Positions 10,567 through 18,624 of a stretch of DNA of 64,000 nucleotides are shown here, in pieces (positions within the stretch are counted from its first letter, which is position 1; each line of letters opens with the position of its first letter). Location: positions 186,001-250,000 of the forward strand of contig NZ_MDSU01000001.1 of the NCBI RefSeq assembly GCF_002119425.1, read 5' to 3'. The translations under genes and the position numbers were made by a program. The stretch comes from Desulfurella amilsii. GTDB lineage: Bacteria; Campylobacterota_A; Desulfurellia; Desulfurellales; Desulfurellaceae. Under the pieces are notes generated by a model, which was not told where the DNA came from, ran no database searches, and saw nothing but the letters and a program-made list of their open reading frames with translations.

Positions 10567-11392
10567 TGTCTATACTTTCAATGGCTTGTATAACATCATC
10601 AATAAGCCATGAGGGTGTACTTGCGCCAGCTGTTATACCAACATTTTTTACATTATAAAACCATTCTTTTTTGAGTTCTTCTTTTGTTTCTATGTAATAG
10701 ACTTTTTTGCAAAAATTAAGACATATTTCGAATAGTTTGCGTGTGTTTGCAGAATTTTTGCCCCCAATGACGATCATAATATCTGAAATTTGTGCTAGCT
10801 CTTTGGCAGACTCTTGTCTTTTTTCCGTTGCATCGCATATTGTATTAAATATTCTTATTTCTTTTGCTTTTTTTACAAGTTCGGACACAATTGAAACAAA
10901 ATTATCCACAGATTGTGTAGTTTGTGATACAACACCAATTTTTTGAGCTTGAATGTTTTTTGCCTCTTCTTTAGAGTTTATAACCTGTGCCTGATAATTT
11001 GCATAAGCAATATGTGCCTGGACTTCAGGGTGATTTTTATCCCCTATTATTACAACAAAGTAGCCTTCTTCGTACAATTGTTTTGCATAATCCTGAGCTT
11101 CTTTTACAAAGGGGCAGGTGGCATCAATGCACTCCAGTTTTTTTTTATTAATAAGCTTGTAGATTTGAGGTGGTATGCCATGAGATCTGATTAAGATGGC
11201 ATTTTTTGCTTCATCGATACTTTCTACTACTTTCAACCCTTTTTTTTCGTATTCGCTTACTACTTGAGGGTTGTGTATAATTGGACCTAAGCTGTAAATT
11301 GATTTGTTTTTTTCTAAAGCTTCGTCTGCGATTTTTATCGCCCTTCTCACACCGTAACAAAACCCAGCATTTTGAGCAATTCTGATTTTCAT
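10553..11392 (-). CDS. ispH: 4-hydroxy-3-methylbut-2-enyl diphosphate reductase
   Basis: IspH catalyses the last step of the MEP isoprenoid pathway, reducing HMBPP to IPP and DMAPP with a [4Fe-4S] cluster. The three cluster Cys residues are visible in NAGFCYGVRRAI, DATCPFVKEA and NTICDATEKRQ, with the active-site region ITAGASTPSWLIDDV at the end. The start is the ATG at 11392, giving 279 residues that begin MKIRIAQNAGFCYGV as in the family. A longer in-frame start at 11428 would lie inside the promoter -35 box, so I rejected it. There is no Shine-Dalgarno sequence, and the -10 box ends 7 nt before the ATG, so the mRNA is probably leaderless. First gene of the operon ending at the NifX-like gene. 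Confidence 0.95.
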   Translation of the reverse strand: MKIRIAQNAGFCYGVRRAIKIADEALEKNKSIYSLGPIIHNPQVVSEYEKKGLKVVESIDEAKNAILIRSHGIPPQIYKLINKKKLECIDATCPFVKEAQDYAKQLYEEGYFVVIIGDKNHPEVQAHIAYANYQAQVINSKEEAKNIQAQKIGVVSQTTQSVDNFVSIVSELVKKAKEIRIFNTICDATEKRQESAKELAQISDIMIVIGGKNSANTRKLFEICLNFCKKVYYIETKEELKKEWFYNVKNVGITAGASTPSWLIDDVIQAIESIDNDIH

Positions 11393-11399
11393 AGGTAGC

Positions 11400-11428
11400 A
11401 TTATATCAAACGCAAACAAAGTTTTCAA
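11400..11428 (-). promoter_or_regulatory. Promoter of ispH operon, leaderless geometry
   Basis: On the minus strand: TTGAAA (11428-11423), 17-nt spacer, perfect TATAAT (11405-11400), then 7 nt to the ispH ATG (11392). Transcription is expected to begin at or within one base of the start codon. It is divergent from the promoter of the SAM hydrolase gene. Confidence 0.75.
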
Positions 11429-11449
11429 ATGACAATTGAAATAGATAAC

Positions 11450-11478
11450 TTGAAAAACTTTTAATTTAAGTATAAAAT
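11450..11478 (+). promoter_or_regulatory. Promoter of the SAM hydrolase operon, leaderless geometry
   Basis: TTGAAA (11450-11455), 17-nt spacer, TAAAAT (11473-11478), then exactly 7 nt to the ATG at 11486. There is no Shine-Dalgarno sequence. This mirrors the divergent ispH promoter. An overlapping TATAAA at 11471 with a 15-nt spacer is a less likely reading. Confidence 0.65.
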
Positions 11479-11485
11479 ATTAAAG

Positions 11486-12229
11486 ATGCGAACGGTAGTG
11501 TTTTTATCGGATTTTGGCTATCTTGATCCTTATGTAGGAATTGTAAAAGGCGCAATAAAGTCTAGCTGTAATGTTGAAATTATTGATTTATCACATAATA
11601 TAGATTCTTTTAAGTTAAAAAGTGCTCAGTTTATTTTAAAGCATTCTTATAAGTATTTTCCAGAAGGTAGTATTTTTTTGGTTGTGGTTGATCCTGAAGT
11701 GGGCTCTTTTGCAAGACCTATTGTTGTTAAAAGAAAAAATTATACATTTGTAGGCAGAGATAACGGTATTCTAACATTTGACAATGATTTTAAAGTATTT
11801 AGCGTCGATGAAGGATTTAAAGATGTATCTGCTACATTCCATGCAAGGGATGTATTTGCAAAAATTGTTTGCAAGATTATTAATAAAAAAATTAATTTGA
11901 CAAAAATTGAATCTTTTGAAAAATTTAACATTGAGGAGGTGGTTTTTAGCAAAGATGAGCAAAAAGGTGAAGTTTTATGGATAGACAAATTTGGTAATAT
12001 CATTACAAATATTAAGACTAACTCTAACAATTATGAGTTGGTTATAAATGGTTTTACTATAGAAAAGAAAGCCCAATACTATGCTGAGTTTAAGGAATCT
12101 TTTTTTGCTATAGAGGGGTCTTTTGGTTTCTTGGAAATTGCAAAATATCAAGATAGTGCAGCCAAAATACTAAACGTTAAAATTGGCAATAATGTTATAG
12201 TAAGGAGTAAAAATGAGAGCAATAATTAG
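11486..12229 (+). CDS. SAM hydroxide adenosyltransferase (DUF62 family)
   Basis: A 247-residue protein of the SAM-dependent chlorinase/fluorinase superfamily. It starts MRTVVFLSDFGYLDPYVGIVKG, with the conserved SDFG and DPYVG, and contains VVDPEVGS, FVGRDNGILTF, ATFHARDVFAK and WIDKFGNIITNI. Most bacterial members hydrolyse S-adenosylmethionine to adenosine and methionine rather than halogenate it; the halogenase-specific features are not evident. It heads the long plus-strand run and overlaps purH by 17 nt. The likely leaderless start is described under its promoter. Confidence 0.85.
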   Translation: MRTVVFLSDFGYLDPYVGIVKGAIKSSCNVEIIDLSHNIDSFKLKSAQFILKHSYKYFPEGSIFLVVVDPEVGSFARPIVVKRKNYTFVGRDNGILTFDNDFKVFSVDEGFKDVSATFHARDVFAKIVCKIINKKINLTKIESFEKFNIEEVVFSKDEQKGEVLWIDKFGNIITNIKTNSNNYELVINGFTIEKKAQYYAEFKESFFAIEGSFGFLEIAKYQDSAAKILNVKIGNNVIVRSKNESNN

Positions 12230-13730
12230 CGTGTATGATAAATCAGGAATTGTAGAATTTGCAAAATTTTTGAAAGAAAAAGGTGTAGAAATTATATCAA
12301 CTGGATCTACCTACACTTTGTTAAAGGAAAATGGTATCAATGCTAAAAGTGTTGAAAACTACACCGGTTTTGAAGAAATTTTAGATGGACGTGTAAAAAC
12401 GCTTCAATATAAAATTCACGCCGGTATTCTTGCTGATTTGAGCAAACCAAAGCACCAAGAAGAGCTCTTAGCGCACAATATTGAGCCTATAGACATAGTG
12501 GTTGTTAACCTGTATCCGTTTGAGCAGGTTGCATTGCGATCAAATAACGAGGAAGAGCTCATTGAAAATATTGATATAGGTGGACCTACGCTTATTAGGG
12601 CAGCTTCAAAAAATTATAAAAGAGTGCTTGTAGTAGTAGACCCAAAAGATTATTCAAAAGTGATGGAAAATTTTGACAACATCGATTTAGAATTCCGAAA
12701 AAAATGCGCACTCAAGGCTTTTGCATTAACGTCTTATTACGATTCTGTGATTGTAGAAAAATTTGGCTATAGAGGCGATGTACTCAATGTTGGTCTTAAG
12801 TTAAAAAAATTTCTAAGGTATGGCGAAAATCCTCACCAAACTGCAAACTTTTTTAGACTGCCGCTAAAAAAAGGCTTACCAAACATGGTCCAACTTCAAG
12901 GAAAAGAAATTTCATTTAATAATATATTAGATATAGATATTGCCTATCGTATGATGATAGAGTCAAACTTTTTAAATAAAACTTGCATGTGTGCAATAAT
13001 AAAGCATAATACGCCTTGCGGTGCAGCTTGTGCTGATAGCGCTCAAGAGGCTTATGAAAAAGCGCTTTTTGGCGATCCAGTAAGTGCTTTTGGTGGTATA
13101 GTAGGCATAAATGATACTGTAGATGGAAATTTAGCAAAAAAAATATCAGAGCGTTTCTATGAGGTTGTGGTTGCTTTCGATTTTAAACAAGAAGCTTTGA
13201 GTATTTTATCTAAGAAGAAAAATTTAATTTTGGTAAAAGTTGATAAAATAGACTTAAATTCTTATAAAAACAACAAAGATATAAAAAGCGTAATAGGTGG
13301 TTTTGTTGTTCAAGATATTGATTATATGAGTGAGTTTAGTTATGAAACCGTCACAAAAGCTCAATCAACGGATAAACAAATAGAAGATTTAAAATTTGCG
13401 TGGTTTGTTGCAAAATTCGCAAAATCAAACGCCATTTGTTTTGCTTTAAACTCTCAGACGTTGGCAATTGGGGCAGGTCAAACTTCAAGGGTTGATGCGA
13501 TAAAGTGTGCTGCTCAAAAAGCTAAAGATTTAGGTATTGGCTTGGCTGGAAGTGTTTTAGCATCGGATGGTTTTTTCCCTTTTAGAGATAATATTGATGT
13601 AGCTAAGTCCTATGGGGCGGTAGCATTTATTCAACCAGGTGGCTCTATTCGCGATGAAGAGGTAATTAAAGCATGTAATGAGTATAACTTGCCTATGGTT
13701 TTTACCAAAAAAAGGCACTTCAGGCACTAA
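12213..13730 (+). CDS. purH: Bifunctional AICAR transformylase / IMP cyclohydrolase
   Basis: A 505-residue protein that carries out the last two steps of de novo purine synthesis. The N-terminal MGS-like cyclohydrolase domain (about residues 1-190) contains ALISVYDKSGI-like sequence (here AIISVYDKSGI), ISTGSTY, GRVKTL and the HAG-type region IHAGILAD. The transformylase domain has LRYGENPHQTA, FNNILDID, AIIKHNTPCGAA, DPVSAFGGIVG and ends with the characteristic KKRHFRH. Slightly short of the usual 510-530 residues but complete. Shine-Dalgarno AAGGAG lies 5 nt before the ATG. Confidence 0.96.
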   Translation: MRAIISVYDKSGIVEFAKFLKEKGVEIISTGSTYTLLKENGINAKSVENYTGFEEILDGRVKTLQYKIHAGILADLSKPKHQEELLAHNIEPIDIVVVNLYPFEQVALRSNNEEELIENIDIGGPTLIRAASKNYKRVLVVVDPKDYSKVMENFDNIDLEFRKKCALKAFALTSYYDSVIVEKFGYRGDVLNVGLKLKKFLRYGENPHQTANFFRLPLKKGLPNMVQLQGKEISFNNILDIDIAYRMMIESNFLNKTCMCAIIKHNTPCGAACADSAQEAYEKALFGDPVSAFGGIVGINDTVDGNLAKKISERFYEVVVAFDFKQEALSILSKKKNLILVKVDKIDLNSYKNNKDIKSVIGGFVVQDIDYMSEFSYETVTKAQSTDKQIEDLKFAWFVAKFAKSNAICFALNSQTLAIGAGQTSRVDAIKCAAQKAKDLGIGLAGSVLASDGFFPFRDNIDVAKSYGAVAFIQPGGSIRDEEVIKACNEYNLPMVFTKKRHFRH

Positions 13731-13741
13731 GAGAGGTTTAT

Positions 13742-15079
13742 ATGGATGCTGTAGTTTTGGCTGCAGGTAAAAGCAGCCGTATGAAGACAGCCAAAAGCAA
13801 AATTTTTTACGATTTGTGCGGGAAAAGCATTATTTCGCATATTATAGATACGCTAACACATAGTGGCTTTGAAAAAATTGTCATTGTAGCAGACAAAGAT
13901 CATAAAGATCAGTTATCTTCATTTGGCACAGTTGTGGTTCAAAAAATTCAAAATGGTACAGCAAGGGCTTGCGAGATCGCTCTAGACTATGTTAGCAATG
14001 ATTTTTTGGTTACCACTGCGGATGCGGCTTTAGTGAAAAGTTATACCCTTCAAAGAGCTAAAGATTATTTTATAGACAAATCTTTAGAATGTTTATTGCT
14101 TGTATCAGTCGTCGATAACCCAACAGGCTATGGTCGTATTGTAAAGCATGAAAGCGGTTTTAGGATTGTAGAACAAAAAGATGCCAGTAATGATATTTTA
14201 GCTATAAATTTGGTAAGCAGTGGTATTTTTTTTCTGAAAAAAGACTTTGCATCGGAAAACTTACCAAATATAGACAATATTAATGCCCAAAGTGAGTATT
14301 ACCTGCCAGATATTGTAAAATTTAGCAAAAAATGCGATTTATTTGAAGTTGATAAGGATGAAATTTTGGGTATTAATACGCAAAAAGAGTATTCCATAGC
14401 AAGAAGCATTATGCAACAAAGAATTATTGAAGCTCACATGGAAAATGGTGTAGTGTTTATTGATCCAAAATCAGCCTATATCGATTTAGATGTAACAATA
14501 GGCACAGATACAATTATACACCCAAATGTTCACATAAGAAAGGGTACAAAAATTGGGAAAAATTGCTTAATTGATACAGGGAGTGTTATTGATTCTTGCA
14601 ACATTTCTGATAATGTTGTTGTAAAACCATACAGTGTTTTGACTGGCTCAATTATTGAAGATAATTGTTCAATTGGTCCATTTTCTCACTTAAGGCCAGA
14701 CAATGTGTTAAAAAAGAATGTGCATATTGGCAATTTTGTGGAAGTTAAAAAGTCAATTTTGGATAAAAATACAAAGGCAAGTCACTTAAGCTATATTGGC
14801 GATGCAATAATAGGCAAAAATGTAAATGTAGGTGCCGGTACAATTACATGCAACTATGACGGTTATAATAAAAACCAAACAATTATAGGTGATAATGTGT
14901 TTATTGGTTCTGATACCCAGCTTGTTGCACCAGTAAAAATTGGCAATGATTGTCTAATAGCGGCAGGCACTACAGTAACCAAAGACACACCACCTTTTAG
15001 TTTAGTTTTATCAAGACTACCACAGCAAGTTAAAGAAAATTGGGTTATATCGTACAGAAAACGCCAAGAGGAGAAATAA
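13742..15079 (+). CDS. glmU: Bifunctional GlmU (GlcNAc-1-P uridyltransferase / GlcN-1-P acetyltransferase)
   Basis: A 445-residue enzyme that makes UDP-GlcNAc, the precursor of peptidoglycan and lipopolysaccharide. The N-terminal nucleotidyltransferase domain begins VVLAAGKSSRMKTAKSK and includes VQKIQNGTARA and NPTGYGRIV. From about residue 235 the chain is a left-handed beta-helix made of hexapeptide repeats, with HLSYIGDAIIGKNVNVGAGTITCNYDG and FIGSDTQLVAPVKIG. It has AGAGGT before the ATG and ends directly against glmS, the enzyme two steps earlier in the same pathway. Confidence 0.95.
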   Translation: MDAVVLAAGKSSRMKTAKSKIFYDLCGKSIISHIIDTLTHSGFEKIVIVADKDHKDQLSSFGTVVVQKIQNGTARACEIALDYVSNDFLVTTADAALVKSYTLQRAKDYFIDKSLECLLLVSVVDNPTGYGRIVKHESGFRIVEQKDASNDILAINLVSSGIFFLKKDFASENLPNIDNINAQSEYYLPDIVKFSKKCDLFEVDKDEILGINTQKEYSIARSIMQQRIIEAHMENGVVFIDPKSAYIDLDVTIGTDTIIHPNVHIRKGTKIGKNCLIDTGSVIDSCNISDNVVVKPYSVLTGSIIEDNCSIGPFSHLRPDNVLKKNVHIGNFVEVKKSILDKNTKASHLSYIGDAIIGKNVNVGAGTITCNYDGYNKNQTIIGDNVFIGSDTQLVAPVKIGNDCLIAAGTTVTKDTPPFSLVLSRLPQQVKENWVISYRKRQEEK

Positions 15080-16873
15080 ATGTGTGGTATTGTTGGCTAC
15101 ATTGGCAATAAAAAAGCAAGCGGTATATTGTTAAATGGTTTGTCTGCCCTTGAGTATAGAGGTTATGATTCTGCCGGTATTGCTCTTCTTAATGATCGTA
15201 TAGAAGTTATAAAAGTTAAAGGTAAAGTTGCAGATTTAGTTAGTGCATGCTTGTCATCAGGAAGTGAGCTCAACAGCACAATTGGCATTGGCCACACCAG
15301 GTGGGCAACACATGGCAAACCAAGCAAAGAAAATGCCCATCCTCACTCCACTAAAAATTTTGCTATTGTCCACAATGGCATTATAGAAAACTTTAAAGAG
15401 ATTGACGACTTTTTACTACAAGAAGGATATAAAAAATCCTCCGCTACTGACACAGAAACTATTTTGTTGCTTATTGATTACTACAGTAAAACTTTATCTA
15501 CTTTTGAAGCTCTCAAAAAAGCAATGTCTATTTTGAAAGGCAGTTTTGCTATAGCGTTAATTCATTTAGGTGAGCAAAAAATTTATGCCGCAAAAAAAGA
15601 ATCTCCACTGCTTATTGGTTTGCAAGAAGATGAACTGTTTTTAGCAAGTGATTTGAGCGCATTTTTGGAACACACAAAGCAATTTGTAGTTTTGGAAGAA
15701 AACGATATTGCAATATTAGAAAAAAACGGTAGATACAAAATCTACAATAATGCTAATAAGGTAGAACGTTTAGTTAAAAGCGTTGATTGGAACTTGCAAA
15801 CTGCTCAAAAAGGTGGTTTTAAGCATTTTATGCTAAAGGAGATAAGCGAAGAAGACGAAGCTTTGGCAAACACTATTTATGCTCATATCCAAAGTGACAA
15901 AATCGAATTGGACATTGATGAAGATTTACTAAGAAATATTAAAAAAATAACCATTGTGGCTTGCGGCACAAGCTATTATGCAGGTTTAACATCAAAGTAT
16001 TTTTTTGAAGATTTACTTTCTATACCTGTAAGTGTAGAAATTGCATCGGAATTTCGCTATTCAAAACCTATATTTTCGGACAATAACATATTTATTGCAA
16101 TCTCACAATCAGGCGAAACGGCAGACACCAAAGAGTCTTTAAATCTTGCAAAAGCGTTAGGCATAAAAACCATTTCGATTGTAAATGTTCAAGAAAGCAC
16201 CATTGCAAGATTAAGCGACTATGTGCTATATACGCTTGCTGGTCCAGAAATAAGCGTCGCTTCAACAAAAGCTTTTGTTTGTCAGCTTGCTATGCTGTAT
16301 TTGCTTGCTCTAAAAATAGCTCAGCTAAAAGGAATAGACGTGGAAGACTACATAAAAGAGTTAAATTCTATACCACCGATATTAAAAAGTGAGTTTAACC
16401 ATATCAACAGCGAAGTCGAAAAAATTGCTAAAAAATACTCTCATGTTAAAAATTTTATATATTTAGGCAGAGGTTTATCTTACCCACTGGGGCTAGAAGG
16501 GGCTTTAAAACTAAAAGAAATTTCATATATACATGCAGAAGGCTACCCTGCAGGAGAGCTAAAACATGGGCCTATTGCATTAATTGATAAAAGTACGCCA
16601 ACATTTGTCATAGCGCCTGGCATTGAACCATTTTACTCAAAAACCATATCAAATGCCAATGAAGTAAAAGCCAGAGATGGCAAGATTATACTACTATCAG
16701 AAAAATATTCATATATTGCAGATGATTTCATAGAATCTCCAAAAGTTTCATACTTTTTTTCTGCTTTTATTAATATCGTGCCACTGCAGTTGTTTGCCTA
16801 CCATATTGCAAATATTTTAGGAAATGACGTAGATCAACCACGCAATTTAGCAAAAAGCGTAACTGTTGAATGA
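15080..16873 (+). CDS. glmS: Glutamine-fructose-6-phosphate aminotransferase (isomerizing)
   Basis: A 597-residue GlmS, which makes glucosamine-6-phosphate from fructose-6-phosphate and glutamine. It begins MCGIVGYIG with the N-terminal nucleophile Cys2. The glutaminase domain has GHTRWATHGKPS and AIVHNGIIEN. Two SIS sugar-binding domains follow (ACGTSYYAG, ISQSGETADT, VASTKAF, GRGLSYPLGLEGALKLKEISY), and the end is DQPRNLAKSVTVE. The ATG follows the glmU TAA without a gap, with AGGAG upstream, and it shares ATGA with the CLC gene. I see no glmS ribozyme, as expected for an operon-internal gene. Confidence 0.97.
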   Translation: MCGIVGYIGNKKASGILLNGLSALEYRGYDSAGIALLNDRIEVIKVKGKVADLVSACLSSGSELNSTIGIGHTRWATHGKPSKENAHPHSTKNFAIVHNGIIENFKEIDDFLLQEGYKKSSATDTETILLLIDYYSKTLSTFEALKKAMSILKGSFAIALIHLGEQKIYAAKKESPLLIGLQEDELFLASDLSAFLEHTKQFVVLEENDIAILEKNGRYKIYNNANKVERLVKSVDWNLQTAQKGGFKHFMLKEISEEDEALANTIYAHIQSDKIELDIDEDLLRNIKKITIVACGTSYYAGLTSKYFFEDLLSIPVSVEIASEFRYSKPIFSDNNIFIAISQSGETADTKESLNLAKALGIKTISIVNVQESTIARLSDYVLYTLAGPEISVASTKAFVCQLAMLYLLALKIAQLKGIDVEDYIKELNSIPPILKSEFNHINSEVEKIAKKYSHVKNFIYLGRGLSYPLGLEGALKLKEISYIHAEGYPAGELKHGPIALIDKSTPTFVIAPGIEPFYSKTISNANEVKARDGKIILLSEKYSYIADDFIESPKVSYFFSAFINIVPLQLFAYHIANILGNDVDQPRNLAKSVTVE

Positions 16874-18624
16874 AAAATATATCAAATTTGGGTATTTTAG
16901 AAAGCAAAATAGCAAAAAAGTGGTTACTTTATGTTTTGCTTGGTGTATTTAGTGGACTTGGCGCAATTTTTTTGTATGTGTTGATTAATTTCTTTAGTGT
17001 TTATCTGCTAAATCATGTAGCTGGGTTTCCTTTTAAGTTCCCTACAAACGAAAAATCACTGTTTGCTTTAAGAAATGTACCATTTAAACCTATTTTGTTT
17101 TTGATTATTATAACCTTGGGAGGATTTTTAAGCGGTTTGATGCTTTATATATTTGATGATAGAGAAAGCGGTGTCAATAAAATTATAAAGTACTTTCATC
17201 ACAAAGTAATCATCAGACCAAAATCTGCTTTAATAAAGCTTTTTGCAAGCTCAATTGCGCTAGGCAGCGGATTTGCCGGAGGCAGGGAAGGTCCAGCAGC
17301 AGAAATAGGAGCATCTATTGGCTCATTTATTGGAAATACCTTTAATGTAAGCAATAGAGAAAAAAGGATCCTTATGATTAGCGGTCTTGCAGCGGGTATC
17401 GGTGCGATTTTTAGAGCGCCAATGGGGGCGGCTATTTTTGCAACAGAAGTACTCTACAAAGAAGCTGATTTTGAGTATGAAGCCCTGATGGCAAGTGCAA
17501 TTTCTTCTATTACAGCATACTCAGTGTTTTCTTCGCTATTTGGGTGGGAGCGTATGTTTAGTGTCCCTACGATGTATTTTTATAAGCCACTAGAGCTGAT
17601 ATCATACAGTGTGCTTGCAGTAGCTATTGCAATTGGCGCCATATTATTTATTTATCTATTTAAACACGCAAAACTTTTAACCGGTATGATAAATTATCCC
17701 ATTTATGTAAAAACCGCTTTAGGTGGATTAGTTGTTGGTTTGTTTGGCATTTTTTTGCCAGCTAGCGCTGGAATGGGTTATGGTTTACTAGAAGCTGCCT
17801 TTACAGACCCACGAAATTACTTCTTTTTGTTAATGGTTGGTATTTTGAGAATGTTTACTACTTCTGTATCAGCAGGTAGTAAAACACCAGTTGGTTTATT
17901 TGCGCCATTGCTTATAATTGGCGCGCTTCTTGGTGTTGGAATTGGGAATTTGTTAAAGTTAAGCGGTATTTTTGTTGTAGTAAACCCTTCGAGCTTCGCT
18001 GTAGTTGGTATGGCTGCTTTTTTGGCAGCCTGTGAAAAAACGCCTATTTCTTCTATTGTGCTTACAGCAGAAATAACAGGTGGGTATGAGTTAATTGTAC
18101 CTGCTCTTTGGGTTGTTGCTATTGCTTTTTTGCTCACAAGAAAAGTAAATTTAGAAGAAGCTCAAGTAGATACAAGGCTTGACTCTCTTGTACACGCTGA
18201 TGAGTACAAAATCAATATTTTAGAGCATATTAGAGTTGAAGAGCTTATGGAAACTAAATTTTTAACGATTAATAAAAATGAAACATTAAAGGAAATTTAT
18301 GATATATTTGCAAATGAGAAATACAACGAAATCCTCGTTCTAGATGAAAATAATAAACTATACGGTATTATTACATTGCATGTTTTAAAAACCATCCTTA
18401 ATGAAAGCTTACTTAATAATTTTTTGTTGGCTGTAGATGTTGCAAATACTGACCTTATATTTGTTTTACCTCAAGAAAGTTTGTATGCTCTTTTAAATAA
18501 AATTGACTTTAGAGAAATTAATACAGTGCCAGTTGTAAAATCTTTAGAAACTATGGAAGTTATTGGCATAATTAGAAGAAAAGCAATATTAAGAAAAATA
18601 TCACAAGGAAGTATAAATGTTTGA
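16870..18624 (+). CDS. CLC-family chloride channel/antiporter with CBS domains
   Basis: A 584-residue membrane protein. The first 430 residues form a CLC core with many hydrophobic helices. The selectivity motif appears as RESGVN (the Ser is kept while the usual Gly-Pro frame of GSGIP differs), then GGREGPAAEIG with the gating Glu, and KTPVGLFAPLLIIG. The gating Glu suggests a Cl-/H+ exchanger rather than a pure channel. The cytoplasmic C-terminus carries a CBS pair (RVEELMETKFLTINKNETL and later NTVPVVKSLETMEVIGII), which usually binds adenine nucleotides. It overlaps glmS by 4 nt and the helicase gene by 8 nt. Confidence 0.88.
   Translation: MKNISNLGILESKIAKKWLLYVLLGVFSGLGAIFLYVLINFFSVYLLNHVAGFPFKFPTNEKSLFALRNVPFKPILFLIIITLGGFLSGLMLYIFDDRESGVNKIIKYFHHKVIIRPKSALIKLFASSIALGSGFAGGREGPAAEIGASIGSFIGNTFNVSNREKRILMISGLAAGIGAIFRAPMGAAIFATEVLYKEADFEYEALMASAISSITAYSVFSSLFGWERMFSVPTMYFYKPLELISYSVLAVAIAIGAILFIYLFKHAKLLTGMINYPIYVKTALGGLVVGLFGIFLPASAGMGYGLLEAAFTDPRNYFFLLMVGILRMFTTSVSAGSKTPVGLFAPLLIIGALLGVGIGNLLKLSGIFVVVNPSSFAVVGMAAFLAACEKTPISSIVLTAEITGGYELIVPALWVVAIAFLLTRKVNLEEAQVDTRLDSLVHADEYKINILEHIRVEELMETKFLTINKNETLKEIYDIFANEKYNEILVLDENNKLYGIITLHVLKTILNESLLNNFLLAVDVANTDLIFVLPQESLYALLNKIDFREINTVPVVKSLETMEVIGIIRRKAILRKISQGSINV

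Noticed and set aside
11393-11428. Longer ispH start at 11428
   Set aside because: It would place the start codon within the promoter -35 box and adds 12 residues not typical of IspH.
15000-15080. glmS riboswitch/ribozyme ahead of glmS
   Set aside because: glmS starts directly after the glmU stop, leaving no room for the ribozyme fold.
17817-18137. Minus-strand frame inside the CLC gene
   Set aside because: It lies entirely within a conserved membrane domain on the other strand and resembles no protein.
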